DNA of 6,632 bases. Source: Pseudonocardiales bacterium. GTDB taxonomy: Bacteria; Actinomycetota; Actinomycetes; Mycobacteriales; Pseudonocardiaceae. Every line of letters starts with the position of its first letter. Position 1 is the stretch's first letter. Positions 1 to 5,008 of the stretch are shown one piece after another. The DNA lies in NCBI GenBank assembly GCA_013695005.1, contig JACDBJ010000216.1, forward strand, positions 1 to 6,632, written 5' to 3'. The notes beneath the pieces were generated by a model. The model searched no databases. It worked only from the letters and a program-made list of their open reading frames with translations, and was not told where the DNA came from. Both the position numbers and the translations under genes were made by a program.

Positions 1-29
1 TCACCAGCTCGATTGCTTCCACCGGCTGA

Positions 30-221
30 CATCGCCGCCTGCAACAGCCGGTATACGAAAGCAAGGGAACCGTTCAGGACACGTGGCGCCTCACCTGCGA
101 CTACCTGCGCCTGCTCATCCTCCGGGAACTCGACTACACCGGCACCTACAAACCGCTCGTCCACCCCGAAGGATCATGGGCCAGCGATACCGACCAGGTG
201 CCGTGGGCTCAGCCATCTTGA
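30..221 (+). pseudogene. C-terminal remnant of an unrecognised protein
   Basis: The frame is open from just after a stop at 27-29 to a TGA at 219-221, and has no plausible start codon or ribosome binding site. From about 54 on it reads like real protein (TWRLTCDYLRLLILREL, then DYTGTYKPLVHPEGSW), with third codon positions overwhelmingly G or C, as in the genuine genes here. The upstream part of the gene is either off the window or lost. I do not recognise the family. The overlapping frames that stay open longer have compositions typical of shadow frames. It could also be the intact 3' end of a gene starting further left, but the in-frame stop at 27-29 argues against that unless there is a frameshift. 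Confidence 0.3.
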
Positions 222-575
222 GCGCGCCCACACGCGCGCGAACACCTCGCGGCCCGCGATCCACCGACACGGAGCGGCCTCGGTGGCGCATCCAGCACTT
301 GATCGCGCCGATACAGCGGGTCTACAACGAGCCTCGACTACCTGCGCCGCATCACAACCGGTACGCATTCAGAAAGCAGCAGCTCACAACGTTGACCGCG
401 CGTCGCAGATGTAGGTGGAGCCTCCCCGGGGGCACAAGGTGACACCAGACGAAGCCCTGGCAGGTGGTTGACCAGGCCAAATGGCGCGCTCAGGGGCTTC
501 GTATCGGGCCGGCGGTACTCGAACCTTTCACGTGACACGCCACCGCTGTGCCGCGAGCTGTTGCTTCCGCCGGGC
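222..575. other. Intergenic stretch with no recognisable gene
   Basis: About 350 bases without a supported gene. Several frames stay open, as expected at this GC content, but none has a ribosome binding site, family motif or convincing codon bias. The segment around 290-400 has a more mixed base composition than the flanks, which fits decayed DNA. I saw no tRNA, insertion-sequence end or direct repeat that I could defend. Confidence 0.4.
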
Positions 576-586
576 CTACTCGGCGG
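567..586 (-). terminator. Possible hairpin at the end of the minus-strand operon
   Basis: CCGCCG (567-572) and CGGCGG (581-586) can pair as a 6-bp stem around an 8-nt loop. The hairpin overlaps the stop codon of the DUF2218 gene (576-578), the last gene of the operon. There is no U-tract, which is common for actinobacterial terminators. A 6-bp G+C palindrome is also easily met by chance in DNA this rich in GC. Confidence 0.25.
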
Positions 587-896
587 TGGCGGCGCTCCAC
601 CGCACGACGAGCCTGTCGCGGCGACCGATCCGTACGAGCCGATCGGCGACCCCGCGCTGGATCCAGCCGAGCTTCTCGGTGTCCGCGGCCTCAGCCCGCA
701 GCAGCAGACCGTCCGGTTGTGGGCGCATGTTGCAGGTTCCCCAGCCGAAGTCGACTAGGAGCTGCCCGTCGCCCTGTGACTGCGCGAGTATCCCGCCGGG
801 CTGGTGGACGAAGTGCTTGGCCAGCTGGTCCACGTACCGCTGCGCCCGGTCGGTGTCGACGAACGCTTCACAGACCAGCATCGCGGTGCCCGTCAC
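576..896 (-). CDS. DUF2218 domain-containing protein
   Basis: A 106-residue protein, about the usual length for a stand-alone DUF2218 domain, which fills nearly all of it. Family hallmarks visible are the early R-Y-x3-L-x-KHF motif (about residues 20-29), the central glycine-rich stretch with FGWGTC, and the later LRAEAADTEKL followed by VADRL. The protein has no signal peptide or membrane segment, so it is probably cytoplasmic. Its molecular function is unknown; members are often found beside transport or metal and siderophore genes. It starts with GTG at 896, inside a GTGA overlap with the stop of the upstream membrane-protein gene, so translation is probably coupled. It is the last of three genes transcribed leftward. 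The family call is from memory of the motif pattern, not from a search. Confidence 0.85.
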   Translation of the reverse strand: MTGTAMLVCEAFVDTDRAQRYVDQLAKHFVHQPGGILAQSQGDGQLLVDFGWGTCNMRPQPDGLLLRAEAADTEKLGWIQRGVADRLVRIGRRDRLVVRWSAATAE

Positions 897-1462
897 CGCG
901 GCTGCGCGGCCGGCGCAGTCGCGCGCGCCATCGCGCCGCTGCGTTCCGCGCGCCGCTGTTGCTCCCTACGCTGCCCGTAGCGGGTCATGCCCCGCGGCTT
1001 GTACACCGACAGCGCCGCGGCGATCAGCAACAACAGCAGCGCGGCGCCGGCGTGCAGCGCGGGCGATGAGTTCCGCAGGCCTTCGAGGTCGGCACCGGAC
1101 GAGCTCACCTTAGCCGCGGCGTCGGCCAGGTAGCCAAGTGTCTGCATGTACAGCAGCAACACCAGGGTGGCCAAGACGTTGATCACGAGCTTGAACAGCA
1201 CCCAGTAGTGCCGGAACAAGCCCCACGTGGTGCCCAGCGACTGAACAAGCCCGGTGAGCAGCGACGCGAGAGCCAACGGCACCAGAACCGACCACCCCGC
1301 CGGCTCCATCACCAGGTAAACCCCGCGCACCGTGGGCGCGTCCTGGCTGCTCACGCCGATGACTCCGAGAGCCAGGAACACAGCCACCGCGCCGAGCCAG
1401 CCCACCGAGGCCGTGACATGGGTGGTCAGCACGAACTTGCGCAGCCGCGGCGTCATGGTCAT
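893..1462 (-). CDS. Four-helix integral membrane protein, DUF2269-like
   Basis: A 189-residue membrane protein with four hydrophobic segments, at about residues 10-37, 57-76, 86-108 and 136-154. The C-terminal tail is very basic (KPRGMTRYGQRREQQRR) and probably cytoplasmic. Histidines sit in or beside the helices (H15 and H85), a pattern compatible with a cofactor- or metal-binding membrane fold, but this is inference. The sequence (LRKFVLTTHVTASVGWLGAV, then GLFRHYWVLFKL) resembles actinobacterial hypothetical membrane proteins usually labelled DUF2269-like; the precise family is uncertain. ATG at 1462 lies in an ATGA overlap with the upstream small gene and has no Shine-Dalgarno of its own, so coupled translation is likely. 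A second in-frame ATG at 1456 is an alternative start. No transport or enzymatic role can be read from the sequence. Confidence 0.8.
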   Translation of the reverse strand: MTMTPRLRKFVLTTHVTASVGWLGAVAVFLALGVIGVSSQDAPTVRGVYLVMEPAGWSVLVPLALASLLTGLVQSLGTTWGLFRHYWVLFKLVINVLATLVLLLYMQTLGYLADAAAKVSSSGADLEGLRNSSPALHAGAALLLLLIAAALSVYKPRGMTRYGQRREQQRRAERSGAMARATAPAAQPR

Positions 1463-1668
1463 CGCTGCTGGACACCCTGTTCGGTGCCGGTGGCCGGCGG
1501 TGCGTGCTGACCGGGGCCATGGCCGGCCCCGCCCGGCCCGCGCACGAGCAGCAGGATCAGCAGCAGCGCGACCACCACACCCGCGATGATCAACGACACC
1601 TTCACCCAGCGGGGAGCGCCGGTGGTCGATCCGTCGTCGGGGTCAAGTTGTGGCAGCGGGTCGCTCAT
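1459..1668 (-). CDS. Small single-pass membrane protein, unknown function
   Basis: A 69-residue protein. It has an acidic N-terminal region (MSDPLPQLDPDDG), one strong transmembrane segment (about residues 22-42, VKVSLIIAGVVVALLLILLL) and a Gly/His/Pro-rich tail (GPGGAGHGPGQH). The acidic head and the Arg just after the helix leave its orientation ambiguous. The start is well supported: AGGAGG at 1674-1679 lies 5 nt upstream of ATG 1668. It is the first gene of a three-gene operon; its stop overlaps the next start (ATGA, 1459-1462). The His-containing tail could bind metal, but only two histidines are present and this is speculation. I recognise no named family, though similar short proteins occur beside DUF2269-like genes in other actinobacteria (from memory). 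Confidence 0.75.
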   Translation of the reverse strand: MSDPLPQLDPDDGSTTGAPRWVKVSLIIAGVVVALLLILLLVRGPGGAGHGPGQHAPPATGTEQGVQQR

Positions 1669-1704
1669 CTACTCCTCCTGTGTCGCGACGGTCGCACGCA
1701 CCGC

Positions 1705-1733
1705 ACTTTATCGAGACAATACGTCGATGTCGA
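1705..1733 (-). promoter_or_regulatory. Predicted promoter of the three-gene membrane operon
   Basis: Read on the minus strand, TCGACA (1733-1728, five of six matches to TTGACA) is followed after 17 nt by TAAAGT (1710-1705, TAnnnT type). This predicts a start near 1698 and a leader of about 30 nt carrying AGGAGG before the ATG at 1668. One arm of the inverted repeat (1719-1725) lies inside the spacer, where a bound repressor would block RNA polymerase. Confidence 0.5.
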
Positions 1734-1767
1734 ATCTAAGTGTCGCTGTATCGGCGTGACGTATAGT
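1716..1767. promoter_or_regulatory. Candidate TetR operator: inverted repeat in the divergent spacer
   Basis: ATACGTC (1719-1725) is repeated exactly inverted as GACGTAT (1758-1764). Including flanks, both arms read ACWATACGTC on their own strand. The arm centres are about 39 bp apart, too far for one classical TetR palindrome but fitting two half-sites, two weak sites or looping. The left arm sits between the -35 and -10 of the minus operon and the right arm overlaps the tetR -10. Control of both promoters by the divergent TetR is inference from position. Confidence 0.4.
1762..1767 (+). promoter_or_regulatory. Predicted -10 element of a leaderless tetR transcript
   Basis: TATAGT matches a -10 element and ends 7 nt before the GTG at 1774, so transcription would begin at or next to the start codon. 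No Shine-Dalgarno precedes this GTG, which fits the leaderless mRNAs common in actinobacteria. No good -35 is visible at the expected distance. Confidence 0.45.
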
Positions 1768-1773
1768 GCACTG

Positions 1774-2352
1774 GTGCCGAAGCTGTGGACCGACACGATC
1801 GAGGCGCACCGCCGCGCGGTCATCGACGCGACCCTGGACGCCGCGGCGGCTCTAGTGGCCGAGCACGGCCTGCTGTCGGTGACGATGTCACGGATCGCCG
1901 AACAGACCGGCATCGGACGCGCGACTCTCTACAAGTACTTCCCCGACGTCGAAGCACTCCTGCTCGCCTGGCACGACCGTCAGATCACCGGCCACCTCGA
2001 ACATCTCGCCGGAGTCCGCGACCAGGCCGGCGACCCCTACCAACGGCTCGAAGCCGTGCTCAACGCCTACGCCCTGATCTCCCACGACTCCGACGGCCAG
2101 CACAACACCGAACTCGCTGCGTTCCTGCACCGCGACGAGCAGGTCACCCGGGCACAGCACCAGCTCCGCGACATGATCCGCGACCTGCTCACCGAGGGCG
2201 CCGCAACCGGGCACCTCCGCGACGATGTCGCGCCTGACGAACTCGCGAGCTACTGCCTACATGCCCTGACAGCAGCCAGCACCCTGCCGTCCAAGGCCGC
2301 GGTCCACCGGCTCGTCACCGTCACGCTGGCTGGGCTGCGCCCTCCGCTCTGA
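1774..2352 (+). CDS. TetR/AcrR family transcriptional regulator
   Basis: A 192-residue regulator of typical family length. The N-terminal DNA-binding domain covers about residues 10-60, with a helix-turn-helix around 36-56 (SVTMSRIAEQTGIGRATLYKYF), including the hallmark GIGRATLYKYFPDVEALL. The remaining ~130 residues are the variable ligand-binding and dimerisation domain; its ligand cannot be inferred. The frame is open upstream to 1504, but that part overlaps the divergent genes and lacks TetR similarity. GTG 1774 gives a start about 35 residues before the helix-turn-helix, as usual, and lies correctly spaced from a TATAGT -10 for leaderless translation. The gene is divergent from the three-gene membrane operon, so it probably represses that operon and itself, releasing both when a ligand binds. 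Confidence 0.93.
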   Translation: MPKLWTDTIEAHRRAVIDATLDAAAALVAEHGLLSVTMSRIAEQTGIGRATLYKYFPDVEALLLAWHDRQITGHLEHLAGVRDQAGDPYQRLEAVLNAYALISHDSDGQHNTELAAFLHRDEQVTRAQHQLRDMIRDLLTEGAATGHLRDDVAPDELASYCLHALTAASTLPSKAAVHRLVTVTLAGLRPPL

Positions 2353-2492
2353 CACGTTTCAGCTGGGCGCCCACCGCGTTTGTGGTAGCCGCGCAGCAGC
2401 CGGGTGCCCTATGACCAACCTGGACGAGCGAGCAAGCCTGTCGTGAGCTGGTCGCTGCGCCTTGATCCAGGCGGTGACCCGTGGTGGCCACG

Positions 2493-2511
2493 CGGGACAC
2501 GGCGTGTCCCG
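2493..2511. terminator. Hairpin between convergent genes, probable bidirectional terminator
   Basis: CGGGACAC (2493-2500) and GTGTCCCG (2504-2511) form a perfect 8-bp stem with a 3-nt loop. It lies 8 bp beyond the stop of the VanW-family gene and about 140 bp after the tetR stop, where transcription from both sides must end. No U-tract follows on either strand, as is usual for hairpin terminators in high-GC actinobacteria. The rest of 2353-2519 holds nothing else I can recognise. Confidence 0.6.
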
Positions 2512-2519
2512 GCAAGCGC

Positions 2520-4490
2520 TCAGTCGGTCCCGCACACGACGTTGGGTGCCGGCTGGTAGGTCACCGTGCGGGTCTCCTGTCGGATGGCTCCAGTCTGTAG
2601 CTCACGCAGGGTCCGGGTATCAGTGGCGGTGAACCCGTTGATGCCTCCGCTTGGTCGACAGCGCGCCCCAGCGGGCAGCGTCCTGGTCGATCCAGAGGTG
2701 AAGTTGGTGCGGGGCCCGGTGGTGGATGTGACGTCGTACCGTTTGGTGCCCCACAGCCGCACGGTGATCGAGGACGGGGTCCACACGGTCTGGATGAGGA
2801 CGCCGGTTGACCCGTCGTTGCGGAACACCAGGTCGATCTTGCCCTCGAACACCGTAGCCTCCCTCGCCACCGGGTAGCGGCTGATGTAGAAGCTGTGCTC
2901 GGCGTGCTCGACATCGGCCATGCCGGCGAAGTAGGACGCGTTGTACAACGTGGTGGCGAACTGCGAGATACCGCCGCCCACGCCGCGGCCGGGTACCCCG
3001 TTCTCGATGATCCCGGCCGCCACGTAGCCCTGCGCAGCACCGCGTGGACCGGTGTAGCCGTTGAGGCTGAATGTCTGGCCGGGCGCGACGATCGCGCCGT
3101 TCACCCGCTCGGCGACCCGGCGGATGTTCATCCCGGAGTCGGCGGCGAAGCCGCCGGTGGTGAACTCACCGATGACCTCGCGGATGCCGAGCGTCCCCAC
3201 TTGTTCGGTGGTCAGCGCGGCCGGTTGCGACGTGTAGACCGCGGTGATCGTGCGGTCGGTCGGGCGCCGCAGCACATCGAGCAACCCGGCGAGCGTCCGG
3301 TCGTAATCCACGTCTCGGCCGTCCTGCGACGGGGTGACCACGGGCTGGCCGGTGGCCAGGCTGATCGTGGCGTCGCGCGCCGGCTGGCCGGTGGCCGCCA
3401 ACAGGGGCCGCACTACATCGACGATCTTGCCCTTGTCGATCGTCGGTGTCAGCCCACCTTGGCGATCAGGAGCGAAGCTCAACGCCGCGGCTAGCTGTTC
3501 CGGGCTGAGGGTGGCCTGCTGGCCCTCCCCTTGCACTGTCACCCCGGAGGCCACCGCGGGCCTGGCGACCTGCTCTAGTGCCGCGCGCAACCCGTCCGCG
3601 GTGACGGTTGGCGCGACCGGGGAGACCGGTAGCACGATCTGGCGGCCGAACGCCCACTCGCGTTCTACGGCGGCGGCCGCGGCCGCCAGGTCGAGGGACT
3701 GCCCGGCCGCCGGTTCGGTCGGCATCGGCCGGGCGCCCTCGAAACGGATCCCACCCTCCACCGGAGCACGGTCGGTGGCAGATCGCAGAGCTTGCAGTGA
3801 CCGCGACAGGGCAGCTGCGTCGGCCCGGACGACCACGCCGACCTCTCGGGTGGCGAAAAGCGATCGCAGCCGTATCCACGGGTTCAGCGGCTGGGCGGCG
3901 GCCCGGTCGAGGGTCGCCGTCCAGTCCAGCGTCAGCCCGACTGCCCGGGGGTCCATCGTCAACGAGACCTCGCCCGAGCGCAGCGCAATCGGCTGGTCCA
4001 GTCGGGGAGTCAGCTGTTCGCGCAGGCGCTGGTCAGCGGCGGATCGATCGAGCCCACCCAGCGCTGTTCCGGCCACGCTCACGCCACGGGGAATCACACC
4101 TCCCGCGCTCACCAGATCGATGACGTATCCCAGGGTCAGCAGGCCGAACGCCACCGTCGCGACCAGCCCGATCCGCCGCCACGACGACCAGCCGCGGCCC
4201 GAGCCCGCCGCCGAGGACGACACCGCCGCTGACGACACCGAGGCTGCCGCACCTGGGCCCACCGCTGGTTCGGCCACCGCCAGCGGCCGGGGGTCCACAG
4301 CGAATGGGGTGCCGACGGGCGAGGCCAACCGCGAGCCCGCGCCACTGGTTCTCGATGCGGTACGGCGTGCGACCACCACGGCGACAGCAAGCGCCACCGC
4401 GGCGACCAGCACGCCGCGCCGCAGGGCCCGGCCTCGGCGTCGCTTCGGTCGGTGCGGGAGGCTGCGCGTGGGCTTCTTGGCGCTGGGCAC
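2520..4490 (-). CDS. VanW family protein with PG_binding_4-type domains, membrane-anchored
   Basis: Predicted 656 residues from GTG 4490, preceded by GAGGA (4503-4499) at 8-nt spacing. GTG 4496 is too close to that site, and the frame's upstream extension to 4613 has no better signal. In order: a very basic head (KPTRSLPHRPKRRRGRALRR), a short hydrophobic segment (about 27-41), an Ala/Ser/Pro-rich linker, a second hydrophobic segment (107-127), and a PG_binding_4-like region (about 137-249, PRGVSVAGTALGGL). A further beta-rich repeat (about 344-436) and the VanW domain (about 443-584) follow, with NIRRVAERVNGAIVAPGQTF and the glycine-rich GVGGGISQFATTLYNA. The tail has two cysteines (611, 653) that could form a disulfide. 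VanW was named from vancomycin-resistance clusters but its activity is unsettled; PG_binding_4 suggests a cell-envelope role. Nothing else here suggests glycopeptide resistance. Confidence 0.9.
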   Translation of the reverse strand: MPSAKKPTRSLPHRPKRRRGRALRRGVLVAAVALAVAVVVARRTASRTSGAGSRLASPVGTPFAVDPRPLAVAEPAVGPGAAASVSSAAVSSSAAGSGRGWSSWRRIGLVATVAFGLLTLGYVIDLVSAGGVIPRGVSVAGTALGGLDRSAADQRLREQLTPRLDQPIALRSGEVSLTMDPRAVGLTLDWTATLDRAAAQPLNPWIRLRSLFATREVGVVVRADAAALSRSLQALRSATDRAPVEGGIRFEGARPMPTEPAAGQSLDLAAAAAAVEREWAFGRQIVLPVSPVAPTVTADGLRAALEQVARPAVASGVTVQGEGQQATLSPEQLAAALSFAPDRQGGLTPTIDKGKIVDVVRPLLAATGQPARDATISLATGQPVVTPSQDGRDVDYDRTLAGLLDVLRRPTDRTITAVYTSQPAALTTEQVGTLGIREVIGEFTTGGFAADSGMNIRRVAERVNGAIVAPGQTFSLNGYTGPRGAAQGYVAAGIIENGVPGRGVGGGISQFATTLYNASYFAGMADVEHAEHSFYISRYPVAREATVFEGKIDLVFRNDGSTGVLIQTVWTPSSITVRLWGTKRYDVTSTTGPRTNFTSGSTRTLPAGARCRPSGGINGFTATDTRTLRELQTGAIRQETRTVTYQPAPNVVCGTD

Positions 4491-4492
4491 AA

Positions 4493-4630
4493 TCACGTTC
4501 CTCGCTGCTCTTGGTGGATCAGGTCGCCGATAAGCCGAACCATCGGTCGGTTCCACCGGGGAGCCTTTCGGAGAGTCGGCCGCAGCTCGCCAGGCCGTAC
4601 CGGTCCGTGGCACCCCAATTTCACCACCAC
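4493..4630 (-). CDS. Possible small ORF translationally linked to the VanW gene
   Basis: A 45-codon frame begins at a run of three GTG codons (4630-4622), with AGAGG 7 nt upstream (4642-4638). It ends in TGA (4495-4493), 2 nt before the preferred GTG of the VanW gene. The product would be basic and soluble, ending near RPMVRLIGDLIHQEQRGT; I recognise no family. Third positions are about 70% G/C, lower than in the neighbouring gene. It lies in the VanW leader and could be a real small protein, a leader ORF that couples translation, or chance. Confidence 0.2.
   Translation of the reverse strand: MVVKLGCHGPVRPGELRPTLRKAPRWNRPMVRLIGDLIHQEQRGT
4499..4503 (-). promoter_or_regulatory. Ribosome binding site that sets the VanW gene start
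   Basis: On the minus strand GAGGA stands 8 nt before GTG 4490 and only 2 nt before GTG 4496. This favours 4490 over the longer frame that begins at 4613. Confidence 0.5.
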
Positions 4631-4769
4631 GATTGAACCTCTGACGAGTACGGCTGTACCGGATGCTTGATCACCTGCGCCGGTGCCGCTCACAACGAAG
4701 GTCGGCGTTTCAGTGTCATCGCCCGCCGCCGAATGGCGGTGCGCGGGCGGCACCTGGACAGGCCGGTGG

Positions 4770-4925
4770 GCTACGTCCAGATGTCCAGCTGCTCGAGCAG
4801 CTCCAGAGTCCCGTTGTACCGCATGCCGGCCGACCTTGTTTGATGACGAAGCACCACCGCGGCGCGATCGAGATGGCCCGGCCGAGCTGCGGGACGGGCG
4901 GAGCGAGCCTCGCAGTTGTGTACTA
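4770..4925 (+). pseudogene. Frameshifted remnant of a DUF305 family protein
   Basis: Pieces of a DUF305 domain appear in family order but in different frames. LLEQL (4789-4803) is in frame 1, RMPADL (4820-4837) in frame 2, MTKHHRGAIEMA (4843-4878) in frame 1 and AELRDGRSEP (from 4881) in frame 3. HHxGAIEMA is the family signature. Intact members typically read like EFDRMF-DLMTxHHxGAIEMARxEL with DGR-x-P following, so the break after MA looks like a single-base loss. No start, no complete frame and no second half of the domain are present. DUF305 proteins are His/Met-rich, usually exported, and often encoded beside copper ATPases and csoR. An intact ancestor would have fitted the operator and P-type ATPase just downstream. 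The family call rests on motif recognition only. Confidence 0.55.
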
Positions 4926-4926
4926 T
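4921..4926 (+). promoter_or_regulatory. Predicted -10 element for the metal ATPase gene
   Basis: TACTAT matches TAnnnT and would place the transcription start near 4933, inside the CsoR-like box that begins at its last base. No clear -35 is visible. This gives a leader of about 75 nt before the favoured ATG at 5009. Confidence 0.35.
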
Positions 4927-4940
4927 ACCCCCCTAGGGTA
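4926..4940. promoter_or_regulatory. CsoR-like copper operator
   Basis: TACCC (4926-4930) and GGGTA (4936-4940) form a perfect 5-bp inverted repeat with a 5-nt centre. On the other strand it reads TACCCTAGGGGGGTA, very close to the TACCC-N5-GGGTA boxes bound by CsoR-family Cu(I) repressors at copper ATPase promoters (as in Bacillus copZA, from memory). It overlaps the predicted -10 and start of the downstream P-type ATPase gene, the expected position for a repressor released by copper. No csoR gene lies in this window, so the regulator would be elsewhere. Other CsoR/RcnR-family members could use a similar G/C-tract box. Confidence 0.65.
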
Positions 4941-4998
4941 ATTTCTGGAATGGAGTCCCCGGCCCCCGCGTCGGTCCGACCGTGACCATGACCTCGAC

Positions 4999-5002
4999 AG
5001 GA
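4999..5002 (+). promoter_or_regulatory. Ribosome binding site choosing the ATPase start
   Basis: AGGA lies 6 nt before ATG 5009. The upstream in-frame candidates ATG 4988 and GTG 4982 have no purine-rich site ahead of them, so 5009 is preferred. Confidence 0.5.
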
Positions 5003-5008
5003 CGTGAC

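Noticed and set aside
514..525. tRNA T-arm-like GGTTCGAGTACC on the minus strand
   Set aside because: No acceptor, D or anticodon stems can be drawn around it, so it is not a tRNA gene or a credible attachment site.
1504..1773. N-terminal extension of the TetR frame
   Set aside because: The frame is open but overlaps the divergent operon and its promoter, and the translated part has no TetR similarity. GTG 1774 is supported by the -10 and the family length.
3334..4533. 399-codon plus-strand frame
   Set aside because: Fully antisense to the well-supported VanW gene, with Arg/Ser/Ala-rich content and no motif.
4787..4802. Perfect 16-bp palindrome AGCTGCTCGAGCAGCT
   Set aside because: It coincides with the LLEQL codons of the DUF305 remnant, so codon content (CTG CTC GAG CAG CTC) explains it better than a regulatory site.
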